NCBI GenBank assembly: GCA_010672165.1
Contig: JAAHHN010000044.1
Location: forward strand, 1-37,722
Source of the DNA: Spirulina sp. SIO3F2
GTDB lineage: Bacteria; Cyanobacteriota; Cyanobacteriia; Cyanobacteriales; Spirulinaceae
Length of the DNA: 37,722 bases
Direction: 5' to 3'
Shown: positions 1-7,433 of the stretch, piece by piece
Layout of the letters: every line of letters begins with the position of its first letter
Numbering within the stretch: position 1 is the stretch's first letter
Translations under genes and position numbers: made by a program
The notes under the pieces: generated by a model
Told to the model about the DNA's origin: nothing
Database searches by the model: none
What the model saw: the letters and a program-made list of their open reading frames with translations, nothing else

Positions 1-1511
1 TCGCTTGGTGTCTGACCATAGCTAAAGAACCAGGGGAGATGTTTGGGGCAATGACGTTGTAACCAATCTCGTCCGTAAGGACTACCGTAGAGGACGATGA
101 CACTTACCTGTTGTTGTTTTAAAAGTTCCTTAACCTGTTGTTGCAGAATGATACTTAGACCGGCCTGACCGCGAAAGGGATTGCCCCGGATAAACAGTTG
201 TAAAAGATGGGGTGCATCGGGCAAAGTCGCGGTTTGGAACTGTTGATAACTAAGAAGCTGAATGGGATATCCCAGGTCTGCTGGACGGGCAATGGCGGGG
301 GTGTGATGCCCCAAACCCTCACAGCGCAAGATATCAGGAACAACAACAACATTCCATGCTGAGCTGTTGGAGGGAGAATGGAATTGAGGAAGGTTGGCAG
401 AATTAGAGGCAACGAGGAGGGTGTGATTGGTTTGCCGAGCGACCGTCCCGTTGATCTGAGTCAGGGCAGATAAAGGGGGACTGGTGTGAATTTTTTGAAC
501 TTTTTGTTTCGCTTCGTGAATGCGGGCTACGGAAGCGGCGATCCGTTCAGCGGTGATTATTCCCTGTTCAACTGCATCGACCACAGCGGCGATCGCCACC
601 TCTGGATCAGCAGGCATCAGCAAAATATCTGCCCCCGCTGCGATCGCCGCGACACAGACCTCGGCGGGAGATCCCCATTGAGCGACGCCTGCCATCACCA
701 AGGCATCGGTGACAATCAAACCTTCAAAGCTTAAGTCTTGGCGTAAGGTTTGGGTCAACGCGCGGTGAGAGAGGGTTGCTGGTGCTTGAGCGTCCCAGGC
801 GGGCAGCAGGACATGGGCTGACATCACTGTATCCACCCCCGCCGCGATCGCGGCTTGGAAGGGGGGTAGCTCAATTTGTGCCAGCCGCTCAGGGGTATGG
901 CGCATGACGGGAAGACTCAAATGTGAATCCGTTGCCGTATCACCATGACCCGGAAAATGTTTGGCGGTCGTGAGGACTGGGGTTGTCTGTGCCCCTTGGA
1001 TAAAAGCGGTGGCAAGCCGACCGACTTGCTCGGGAGTTTGACCAAAAGCCCGCACATTAATCACCGGATTTTGGGGGTTGTTATTCACATCCACCACAGG
1101 CGCTAGCACCCAATTGATGCCGAGGGCAGCGGCTTCTTGGGCAGTAATTTGCCCCATCTGCTGGGCGAGGTTAAGCGCTAGCTCAGGCTCAGCGATCGCC
1201 TCCAATGCCATCGGCGGCGGAAACCAGGTCGCCCCTTCAAAGCGTTGTCCAACCCCTTCTTCAATATCAGCGGCAATCAATAGGGGAGTTTGAGTCCAGC
1301 TTTGCAATTGGGCTGTGCGCAAACAAATTTCAGCCGCGCTGCCCCCTAGCAAAATCACGCCCCCCACATTCAACTCTCCAAGCCAATACTGAAGCTGAGA
1401 ATTGTTTGCTTCCCACTGGGGATAACGAATTTGCGCATCAAAATAGTGGCCCGAAGCTCGCACCACGATCATTTGGGCAATTTGTTGCGACAATGTCCAG
1501 TCTGCATTCAT
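1..1511 (-). CDS. Glycoside hydrolase family 3 protein, beta-N-acetylhexosaminidase (NagZ-like), C-terminus cut by window edge
   Basis: The gene starts at the ATG at 1509-1511 and stays open for 503 codons to the left edge, so the C-terminus is missing. The GH3 N-terminal TIM-barrel is clear: the NagZ signature KHFPGHGDT lies at residues 184-192, followed by a downstream DSH, and VTDAL at 267-271 carries the Asp that acts as nucleophile in the family. GH3 enzymes of this type remove N-acetylglucosamine from muropeptides during peptidoglycan recycling. About 100 residues after the barrel belong to the C-terminal domain that cyanobacterial members often carry; the last visible part reads WFFSYGQTP, a typical ending. 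There is no signal peptide, which suggests a cytoplasmic enzyme. It is last in a minus-strand operon, 37 bases after rbfA, and has no obvious Shine-Dalgarno sequence. The family is certain; the exact substrate is inferred. Confidence 0.9.
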   Translation of the reverse strand, partial: MNADWTLSQQIAQMIVVRASGHYFDAQIRYPQWEANNSQLQYWLGELNVGGVILLGGSAAEICLRTAQLQSWTQTPLLIAADIEEGVGQRFEGATWFPPPMALEAIAEPELALNLAQQMGQITAQEAAALGINWVLAPVVDVNNNPQNPVINVRAFGQTPEQVGRLATAFIQGAQTTPVLTTAKHFPGHGDTATDSHLSLPVMRHTPERLAQIELPPFQAAIAAGVDTVMSAHVLLPAWDAQAPATLSHRALTQTLRQDLSFEGLIVTDALVMAGVAQWGSPAEVCVAAIAAGADILLMPADPEVAIAAVVDAVEQGIITAERIAASVARIHEAKQKVQKIHTSPPLSALTQINGTVARQTNHTLLVASNSANLPQFHSPSNSSAWNVVVVPDILRCEGLGHHTPAIARPADLGYPIQLLSYQQFQTATLPDAPHLLQLFIRGNPFRGQAGLSIILQQQVKELLKQQQVSVIVLYGSPYGRDWLQRHCPKHLPWFFSYGQTPS

Positions 1512-1535
1512 GGCAATTAGTCTCTAGCAGCCAAG

Positions 1536-1553
1536 AATAGCGACAGCGCTATT
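1536..1553. other. Small hairpin at the rbfA stop codon
   Basis: AATAGCG (1536-1542) and CGCTATT (1547-1553) form a perfect 7-bp stem with a 4-base loop. It overlaps the rbfA stop codon and lies just before the GH3 gene. It has no T-run, so it is not a terminator; it could tune the rbfA/GH3 ratio by processing. Role unproven. Confidence 0.4.
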
Positions 1554-1938
1554 CATCTATCTCTGTCATAGGCGGTTGCTCAAGACGTTTCGCACTTAAC
1601 TCATCTAACAGATGAACCATACGATTGCCCCGTTCAAGAGAACGATCTTCACAAAAGAGGATTTCTGGTGTTCGCCGTAGACGAATGCGTTGGCCAAGCT
1701 CCCGTCGCACAAAACCTCGGGAAGACTCCAAGCCTGCCATCGCTTGGGCACGTGCGTCATCACTGCCGTAGATGCTCACAAAAATCTTGGCATGTTGTAA
1801 GTCTCCAGAGACATCTACTTCTGTCACGCTGACCATACCAGCCCCAACCCGTTCATCCTTAATTCCATTACAGAGGAGTTGGCTGATCTCACGTTTGATC
1901 AGCGATGAAACCCGCGATATTCGACGATTGGTTGCCAT
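1549..1938 (-). CDS. rbfA: 30S ribosome-binding factor A
   Basis: This 129-residue protein has the length and sequence of RbfA, a single KH-type domain protein that binds 16S rRNA helix 1 and is needed for late 30S maturation and cold adaptation. Recognisable features are the basic N-terminus ([19 protein letters not shown]), the central [18 protein letters not shown] strand and helix, and the C-terminal [19 protein letters not shown] block. The ATG at 1936-1938 is preceded by a strong ribosome binding site, AGGAGGAGA (within 1941-1950), which fixes the start. It lies between the DUF751 gene and the GH3 gene on the same strand, so co-transcription is likely. Confidence 0.96.
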   Translation of the reverse strand: MATNRRISRVSSLIKREISQLLCNGIKDERVGAGMVSVTEVDVSGDLQHAKIFVSIYGSDDARAQAMAGLESSRGFVRRELGQRIRLRRTPEILFCEDRSLERGNRMVHLLDELSAKRLEQPPMTEIDE

Positions 1939-2012
1939 AATCTCCTCCTAAAACCTCAAGCTGCAAGTCATGAGTTGCAATGAGTGCTTCTAGTTTATAA
2001 GGTTTAGCGCAT

Positions 2013-2216
2013 CTAAAGGGTAGAGAGACCTAACATGGCGCGCAAGGTCAATACAACAAACGCGATGCCCCCCACAACAATACCCAGAAGCGCGATCGCA
2101 CTGATTCGATTATTGAGCAAGGGACGCACCCAGCTGAATACTGAGAAAAAAATGCCCAGCGTAAACGAAATCAAATAGCGGGGATAACGGGCAACATTCT
2201 CAAAAAATTCTTTCAT
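2013..2216 (-). CDS. DUF751 family small membrane protein
   Basis: The protein has 67 residues, starting MKEFFENVARYPRYLISF, the usual beginning of DUF751 proteins of cyanobacteria and plastids. Two hydrophobic segments, about residues 12-30 and 38-58, indicate a small integral membrane protein, and it ends in the typical TLRAMLGLSTL. A TTG 36 bases further upstream could extend it by 12 residues, but the extension is charged and unlike the family, so the ATG at 2214-2216 is preferred. Its function is unknown in the family as a whole. It is the first gene of the DUF751-rbfA-GH3 group. Confidence 0.85.
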   Translation of the reverse strand: MKEFFENVARYPRYLISFTLGIFFSVFSWVRPLLNNRISAIALLGIVVGGIAFVVLTLRAMLGLSTL

Positions 2217-2537
2217 AAGGAAGTATCGCTCTTCAGGGCGGGCTTTGTTCAATCACGTTAATACAGGCCATTGTCATGATTCTACAAGGCTTGGGAAATC
2301 AGGATCACTGATGTTGAACCGCATCCTCTGGAAATCCAGAAAGTCTGTGCAGAGTGAATTGCTGTATTCAAAGTTACAGAAAAACAAGGACACCTCCTCG
2401 AAGATGTACGGGTTTCTCTCTCCTTGAATGAGAGCTAGAAACATCATTAGGGCTTGGGGGGTTCAGAACGTCAGCTCGAATTGACTCAGCAGTCCCCCAT
2501 CAACCCACCTCTAAACCGTAAAGTACAAACGAAATTT

Positions 2538-2561
2538 ATTAAGTTCTGGATTAAGTTCTGG
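2538..2561. repeat. Perfect 12-bp tandem direct repeat upstream of amt
   Basis: ATTAAGTTCTGG occurs twice in a row (2538-2549 and 2550-2561). A period near one helical turn is what a dimeric regulator binding direct repeats would use. No known regulator is assigned. Confidence 0.6.
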
Positions 2562-2835
2562 ACTTTCGTTCTAACCATCCGGTAGGTTTATTAACCAATA
2601 ACGGTGCGGTGCATAAAAAATCAACGCGAAAAACAGATTGGACTCGTAATCAAGACCTGCAATGGGTGGGTTTTGAAGGCAGTAACCACTGTTGATCATG
2701 GTGAATCTTGCATCCCACACGCCAAAAGTTCAAACAGAGCAGGCTACAGACCGATTATTCGTCCATTAACACAGATGAGCGATACGCAGTTGAGTCCTGC
2801 TTTTTACAGGATTTCTTAATCTGTGGCTTAGTTCT

Positions 2836-2864
2836 CCCCTACTGGGGAATTGACCCCTATGGGG
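2836..2864. other. Two adjacent C4/G4 mini-hairpins 54 bases before the amt start
   Basis: CCCC-TACT-GGGG (2836-2847) is followed after six bases by CCCC-TAT-GGGG (2854-2864). In the amt leader RNA these could form two short stems, or switch partners because every C4 can pair with every G4. This is a structural observation only. Confidence 0.4.
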
Positions 2865-2917
2865 TAGTTTGGCTTTCAGTTCTCTTAACTCAAGACATTC
2901 AGGAAAGTTTTGAAGTG

Positions 2918-4393
2918 ATGTCCCAATCAACGTTTAATCGTTTTCTTTCTCGGTCAAATGGCTCGGGCAGAACAGCGATCGCTGGCAATCTGAAGCCAGT
3001 GGCACGCCTTGTGCGCTCGTTCTCACCCTACCTTTTAGCCTGCATTCCCTTGACAGCCGTGATCACCGTGGTGTGGCATTCTTCGGCTGTTGCTCAAGGG
3101 CTAGATGCCCCCAGTTCCCTTGAAGAGCTTCAAGTGGTTCTGGACTCCATTTTTCTATTGATTGCATCTGTGCTCGTCATTTTCATGAATGCGGGCTTCG
3201 GTATGCTGGAAACGGGTTTTTGCCGCCAAAAAAATGCGGTTAATATCCTCTCGAAAAACTTGATCGTTTTTGCGGTGGCGACCATTGCTTATTGGGCGAT
3301 CGGTTTCGGCTTGATGTATGGTGAAGGCAATCCCTTCATTGGCTTACAGGGTTTTTTCTTCAACAATGATCCTGCCCCCTATGGTGATGCCGCTTACCCT
3401 GAAGGCGTCCCAGTGGCAATCTCTTTCCTGTTCCAAGTTGCCTTCGCGGCGACAGCTGCCACCATCGTTTCTGGGGCAGTAGCTGAGCGGATTCAATTTG
3501 TTGCCTTTTTGATCTTTAGCTTCCTACTGGTCGCTATTTCCTATCCCATTACAGGTCACTGGTTCTGGGATGGGGGTTGGCTCTCTGATCTTGGAAACTT
3601 TGGGAGCTTCCATGATTTTGCCGGTTCTACAATTGTCCACTCCGTTGGGGGTTGGGCAGCTTTGGTTGGGGCGTTCGTGCTTGGACCCCGGTTGGGTAAA
3701 TACAGCGACAGCGGTATCAATGCGATTCCTGGTCACAACATGAGTATTGCGACCCTAGGTTGCCTGATCCTGTGGATTGGTTGGTTCGGATTCAACCCTG
3801 GCTCCGAGTTGGCAGCAACCGCCAATGTCCCCTATATTGCAGTGACCACCAACTTAGCTGCAGCTGCAGGTGGCGTGGCCGCAACAATTACATCTTGGAT
3901 TAAAGATGGCAAGCCTGACCTCTCGATGATTATCAACGGTATTCTGGCTGGCTTGGTCGGTATTACTGCGGGTTGTGATTCGGTGAGTTTCGGCGCTGCC
4001 ATTCTGATTGGCTTAATCGCTGGGGTGATTGTCGTCTTCTCTGTATCGTTCTTTGATGCGATTCAAATTGATGATCCTGTAGGTGCGACTTCAGTTCACT
4101 TGGTTTGTGGGATTTGGGGCACGTTTGCTGTAGGCTTATTCGTCGCTGACGTTAATCCGATCGCTCAAATCATTGGTATTCTATCCATCGGTGGTTTCAC
4201 GGTGCTGTTTAGCTTGATTGTTTGGTATGCCCTCAAGTTTACAGTCGGCATTCGTGTGAGTCCTGAAGAAGAAATTCAGGGTCTCGATATTAGCGAACAT
4301 GGTATGGAAGCCTACAGCGGCTTTGTGACTGAAACAGACACGTTCGGTAGCCATGCGCCGATGGGTGTTAGTGGCAGTGATTCGCCAAGCTAG
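2918..4393 (+). CDS. amt: Ammonium transporter, Amt/MEP family
   Basis: The product has 491 residues from the ATG at 2918-2920, the usual length of a cyanobacterial Amt1-type channel. A GTG three bases earlier is also possible; AGGAAAG at 2901-2907 fits either. A hydrophobic signal-like segment ending in AVAQG precedes the mature protein, then about eleven membrane helices follow. Family hallmarks: [19 protein letters not shown] near the N-terminus, [10 protein letters not shown] with the first pore His, [21 protein letters not shown], and [20 protein letters not shown] with the second pore His. The trimer takes up ammonium at low concentration. In cyanobacteria such genes are usually under NtcA and PII control, but no perfect NtcA site is visible here. 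The gene stands alone and is followed by a strong terminator. Confidence 0.96.
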   Translation: MSQSTFNRFLSRSNGSGRTAIAGNLKPVARLVRSFSPYLLACIPLTAVITVVWHSSAVAQGLDAPSSLEELQVVLDSIFLLIASVLVIFMNAGFGMLETGFCRQKNAVNILSKNLIVFAVATIAYWAIGFGLMYGEGNPFIGLQGFFFNNDPAPYGDAAYPEGVPVAISFLFQVAFAATAATIVSGAVAERIQFVAFLIFSFLLVAISYPITGHWFWDGGWLSDLGNFGSFHDFAGSTIVHSVGGWAALVGAFVLGPRLGKYSDSGINAIPGHNMSIATLGCLILWIGWFGFNPGSELAATANVPYIAVTTNLAAAAGGVAATITSWIKDGKPDLSMIINGILAGLVGITAGCDSVSFGAAILIGLIAGVIVVFSVSFFDAIQIDDPVGATSVHLVCGIWGTFAVGLFVADVNPIAQIIGILSIGGFTVLFSLIVWYALKFTVGIRVSPEEEIQGLDISEHGMEAYSGFVTETDTFGSHAPMGVSGSDSPS

Positions 4394-4444
4394 TTCCCGC
4401 GCTGATACCTCGGTTCAATGACCCCTCAATGGGGTTTAAATAAG

Positions 4445-4503
4445 GTTCCGCTTTCTGTTGGGCTCAATTTGAGCCGCAACGTTATGAGAGCGGGACTTTT
4501 TTT
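4445..4503 (+). terminator. Rho-independent terminator of amt, with nested palindrome
   Basis: GTTCCGCTTTC (4445-4455) pairs with GAGAGCGGGAC (4486-4496), using two G-U pairs, and is followed directly by seven T (4497-4503). Inside the loop, GGCTCAA-T-TTGAGCC (4461-4475) makes a second perfect stem, so the whole is a branched terminator. The T-run ends only 16 bases before the next ATG. Confidence 0.85.
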
Positions 4504-4519
4504 GTCAAAATAGAACTTG

Positions 4520-5347
4520 ATGTCTGCCCAAAGGTGGTTAACAGGCTTGAAATTCCCACGTGACTGGTTAATGCTCTCGTTAATTGCCAACGGTGTTTTA
4601 GGGGTAATCGCGATCAGCCTTTGGCTACGTTGGGAGCCATTTGCTTTGGCTCGTTCTGGACAAAATGCAGTGATTGCTGCTGAACGAGAAGCGGCAGTGC
4701 GCAAGGGTCAGCCACGATCGCTGACCTATGAGCAATGGGTAGATTTACTGGCCCAAGAAGCGCGAGTCGCCGCAGTTGCTCGACCCGAACGGCTCAAGAT
4801 TTTATTAGGAGATTCCCTGAGTTTATGGTTTGAGCAGCAAAACTTACCGGAGGATTGGGCTTGGCTGAATCAGGGGATTTCTGGCGAGAAAACCCTCGGT
4901 CTCTTACGTCGATTGGCGGCCGTCGCGGATACAGAGCCAGAAACCATTTTTATTATGATTGGCATCAATGACCTGCTCTGGGAGGTGCGGGATGAGACGG
5001 TACTTGCCAACTATCAACTCATCGTGCAGCAACTTCAGCGTCAGCATCCTCAGGCTGAAATTGTGATTCAATCCATTTTGCCCCACGGCGCCGATCGCGC
5101 CACCTGGGAAGGAAAGGCAAAGTTCGCAACCGTTTCCAATCAACGAATTCAACGCTTAAATGTCCGACTCGCAGCGATCGCCCAGCAAGATGACCAAGTC
5201 CATTATCTCGATCTCTATGCCCTCTTCAGCGACGATCGCGGTAATTTGAAGATGTCTTTTAGTACCGATGGTTTGCATCTCAATGCTCAAGGCTATCAGG
5301 TTTGGGCGACCGCAATTCAGTTGTTCACGCAGATAGAGCTAGAGTAG
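4520..5347 (+). CDS. Membrane-anchored SGNH/GDSL hydrolase
   Basis: A 275-residue protein. A hydrophobic helix at about residues 17-36 (WLMLSLIANGVLGVIAISLW) anchors it, with the hydrolase domain presumably outside. All four SGNH blocks are present: GDSLSLWF (catalytic Ser 99), NQGISG near 118, GINDL near 148 and DGLHLN near 251 (catalytic Asp-x-x-His). The family covers esterases, lipases and acyl-hydrolases of lipids or sugars; the substrate cannot be told from sequence. The ATG at 4520 is preferred over the adjacent TTG at 4517. It is transcribed alone, between two terminators. A second protein of similar architecture lies at 22802-23554. Confidence 0.88.
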   Translation: MSAQRWLTGLKFPRDWLMLSLIANGVLGVIAISLWLRWEPFALARSGQNAVIAAEREAAVRKGQPRSLTYEQWVDLLAQEARVAAVARPERLKILLGDSLSLWFEQQNLPEDWAWLNQGISGEKTLGLLRRLAAVADTEPETIFIMIGINDLLWEVRDETVLANYQLIVQQLQRQHPQAEIVIQSILPHGADRATWEGKAKFATVSNQRIQRLNVRLAAIAQQDDQVHYLDLYALFSDDRGNLKMSFSTDGLHLNAQGYQVWATAIQLFTQIELE

Positions 5348-5421
5348 ATGATCTAGTTTGGAAGCTGAGTAATCTGCTGAGTTGAGACAAGATGAAAAAT
5401 GGGATGATAGCTAAAGATTCC

Positions 5422-5458
5422 AAGCCCACTCGGCTGTGCTGGCTGAGTGGGCTTTTTC
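5422..5458 (+). terminator. Rho-independent terminator after the SGNH hydrolase gene
   Basis: AAGCCCACTC (5422-5431) pairs perfectly with GAGTGGGCTT (5445-5454), and the stem runs into a T-run ending at 5457. The loop has 13 bases. Confidence 0.92.
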
Positions 5459-5556
5459 AGGTGACTGTGCAAGCGAGGAGGTGGAACATTACAGTGCGCG
5501 AAAATAGCAAACCTATCTCCTATCACAAGGTTTAAAACGTTAGGACATCGATCGGG

Positions 5557-6258
5557 TTACATCTCTCGGACGCTGGGCTGACCATCATTGATTTCGCCCA
5601 CAAGCACTACATCAGTGCAGTTGACAAACAAACCATTCTCCAACACACCAGGTAAATTATTTAGGGTTGCTTCTAAGGCAACAGGGTCATCAATCTGCTC
5701 AAACTTCACATCAATTACCAAGTTCCCTTGGTCTGTGACCACGGGCCCCGCCTTCTTAATGCCCATTCGCAGTTCAGGCTTACCACCCAGTCCCTCAATC
5801 GCTCGCATCACAGGGGCGATCGCCATCGGTAGCACCTCAACGGGTAATAAGAAGGTTGACCCCAAGCGGTCTACCAGCTTGCCCTGATCCACCACCACAA
5901 TAAAAGTCTCAGCGAGTGTGTCTACAATCTTTTCGCGGGTATGGGCTGCGCCACCCCCTTTGATCAAGTTTTTCTGGGGATCAACCTCATCCGCCCCATC
6001 GATCGCCACATCAATTTTGTCCGTCGCATCGAGTGTGGTGAGGGGAATGCCGTATTGTTTGGCTAACACTTCCGCTTGGAACGAGGTCGGGATACCCACA
6101 ACATTTTCGAGTTCGCCGGATTTCAGGCGATCACCTAAAAACTGAATGGCATAGGCGGTTGTTGACCCCGTGCCTAAACCAACGACTGAATTGGATGTTA
6201 CGCGTGCAGCTGCCGCTTTACCCACCTCTTGCTTCATTACCTTAACGGCATCACTCAT
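5557..6258 (-). CDS. rpiA: Ribose-5-phosphate isomerase A
   Basis: A 233-residue protein of standard RpiA length. The characteristic motifs are all present: [12 protein letters not shown] (substrate phosphate loop), [17 protein letters not shown] (catalytic Asp residues) and [14 protein letters not shown] (catalytic Lys and Glu region). It interconverts ribose 5-phosphate and ribulose 5-phosphate in the cytoplasm, linking the Calvin cycle and the pentose phosphate pathway. The ATG at 6256-6258 is chosen over a TTG one codon earlier. It lies convergent to the SGNH gene and is separated from the next upstream gene by a terminator and a MITE, so it probably has its own promoter in the 6260-6335 stretch. 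Confidence 0.97.
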   Translation of the reverse strand: MSDAVKVMKQEVGKAAAARVTSNSVVGLGTGSTTAYAIQFLGDRLKSGELENVVGIPTSFQAEVLAKQYGIPLTTLDATDKIDVAIDGADEVDPQKNLIKGGGAAHTREKIVDTLAETFIVVVDQGKLVDRLGSTFLLPVEVLPMAIAPVMRAIEGLGGKPELRMGIKKAGPVVTDQGNLVIDVKFEQIDDPVALEATLNNLPGVLENGLFVNCTDVVLVGEINDGQPSVREM

Positions 6259-6334
6259 CAATCTCGCTCCAACAAATTTACATCACCTAAAAACACTACC
6301 CTAGGATGGCCTTTGCGCGTAGGGATTTAGCGAA

Positions 6335-6368
6335 ATCAAAAATGCCCTCTGCTTAGCAGGGGGCATTT
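6335..6368 (-). terminator. Terminator downstream of the RRM protein gene
   Basis: AAATGCCCTCTGC (6340-6352) pairs with GCAGGGGGCATTT (6356-6368) with one G-U mismatch and a 3-base loop. On the minus strand the stem is followed by TTTTTGATTT, which fits a terminator for the minus-strand gene ending at 6519. The MITE lies between that gene and this terminator. Confidence 0.75.
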
Positions 6369-6410
6369 GATGTTGCAAACCAATGTTATTGACAGAGGCT
6401 TAAAAATAGA

Positions 6411-6522
6411 CTAGTACTCGACGGCGGAAGTAAGCCACCTATTCAAAATCCACCCGATATCTGTCATACAGACACTTTGAACTTTGAACTCTGCACTTTG
6501 AACTTCCGCCCTGCGGTACTAG
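6411..6522. mobile_element. MITE family 1, copy A (112 bp), at the stop codon of the RRM protein gene
   Basis: The element runs from CTAG at 6411 to CTAG at 6519-6522. Its ends are imperfect inverted repeats of about 21 bp that share CTAGTAC and GGCGGAAGT. It is present almost identically, in opposite orientation, at 14667-14770; the two differ only by one extra TTCAAAG unit and one or two single bases. There is no coding capacity, so mobilisation would need a transposase in trans. A TA duplication inside CTAG would fit an IS630/Tc1-mariner-type parent, but that is inference. The terminal TAG on the minus strand is the stop codon of the neighbouring gene. Confidence 0.85.
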
Positions 6523-6974
6523 GAGTTTGTCGCTTGCGCCGTCAGCATCTCTTTGAGCTTCGCTAAATCCGCTGCCCAACGCGGATCAGGCTGGGTTGCT
6601 GTATTGCTATTGTTCTGGTGGCTATTCCCCCGCTTCTTACCACTGCGAGCCTTGTTACCACCGCTATTATTGGTCGGACGGCTACTATTGCTTGCACCTT
6701 CTTTATCACCCTTGGCGCTTTTCTCACGGGGCAAAGCTTTTTCGATTTTGAGCGTTACATCCATAAAGTTTGTGCCGTTATGCTGCTCAATAATTTGATC
6801 CGCAAGCTCATCAGTCGGCACGGTGACAAAGGCAAAACCGCGGCACTTGCCCGTCTTACGATCTTTAATCACCTTTGTAGAAATGTCAGAGCCATGACTA
6901 CTGAACATTTCTTGCAAAGCCTCTCGATCAACGGTGTCTTTCGGCAAATTGCCAACATATAAACGAATAGACAT
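6519..6974 (-). CDS. RNA-binding protein with one RRM domain (cyanobacterial Rbp type)
   Basis: A 151-residue protein with one RNA recognition motif at residues 1-80: RNP2 is LYVGNL (residues 5-10) and RNP1 is KCRGFAFV (around 43-50). A Ser/Asn/Gly/Lys-rich linker follows (about 85-130), then the short C-terminal block DPRWAADLAKLKEML seen in other cyanobacterial Rbps. Such proteins bind RNA, and several are cold-induced or direct mRNAs to membranes. The stop codon TAG coincides with the terminal CTAG of a MITE, so the 3' untranslated region is now the MITE followed by the terminator at 6335-6368. The C-terminus ends in a usual-looking TNS, so truncation is not obvious. Confidence 0.93.
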   Translation of the reverse strand: MSIRLYVGNLPKDTVDREALQEMFSSHGSDISTKVIKDRKTGKCRGFAFVTVPTDELADQIIEQHNGTNFMDVTLKIEKALPREKSAKGDKEGASNSSRPTNNSGGNKARSGKKRGNSHQNNSNTATQPDPRWAADLAKLKEMLTAQATNS

Positions 6975-7433
6975 CAGATATTTATCTCCAGTTATTAAGA
7001 ATTAGGGTTTAGGGTTTAGGGTTTAGAGGACTCATACGAAAAAATGAGTCCGAAATCTGCGAAGAGCTTCCGTCTCTGTTGTCGTCACATGTAAGGCTAG
7101 AATTTTTTCGATCGCTCGCACGTTGTGCTGTAGATAAATCGTGGGTGTCTAGATTGAATTGATCGGGTCACTGAAAAATCAAACGATCACACATGGATGA
7201 GCTGAAAACCGAACACCAACGGAATGCCGTGTGCGAGCTGGTCTCACTTTCATTAACTGAGTGGGAGTTCAATTGCGTTGGGCAATCATGACGGACTCCA
7301 GGTGTAATTATTACAGAAGATTTACAGGTTTCGTCAAGTTAAATTGAAGATTTTTGGTAAAAATTTAGCCTCAAGGGAGCGAAAAGAACAAAAGAACTGT
7401 TTTCCACACCAAAACCCCTTGATATCCGATGCT
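6975..7433. other. Non-coding region upstream of the RRM gene
   Basis: About 460 bases without a convincing gene. It should hold the promoter and 5' leader of the RRM gene and the 3' end region of the CHAD protein gene. The only marked structure is the heptamer repeat at 7002-7026. No terminator with a T-run is evident near 7433. Confidence 0.6.
7002..7026. repeat. Heptanucleotide tandem repeat (TTAGGGT, about 3.5 units)
   Basis: The unit TTAGGGT is repeated head to tail over 25 bases in the leader region of the RRM protein gene. Short heptamer tandem repeats are common in intergenic cyanobacterial DNA and can change length by slippage. Confidence 0.85.

Larger units (their letters stand above)
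2217..2917. other. Long non-coding region between DUF751 and amt; presumed amt leader and promoter
   Basis: About 700 bases with no convincing gene. An in-frame extension of amt runs back to 2708 but reads as non-conserved sequence ahead of the normal Amt start. Visible structure: a perfect 12-bp tandem repeat (2538-2561), an inverted repeat GGTT-TATT-AACC (2585-2596), and two adjacent C4/G4 hairpins (2836-2847 and 2854-2864). I found no perfect NtcA site (GTA-N8-TAC). Confidence 0.6.

Noticed and set aside
2794-2807. Near-match to an NtcA site (GTC-N8-TAC) upstream of amt
   Set aside because: The first half-site is GTC, not GTA, and no TA-N3-T -10 box lies at the expected 22-base distance.
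2708-2917. N-terminal extension of amt by 70 residues
   Set aside because: The extension does not resemble Amt proteins and has no ribosome binding site; the ATG at 2918 fits the family.
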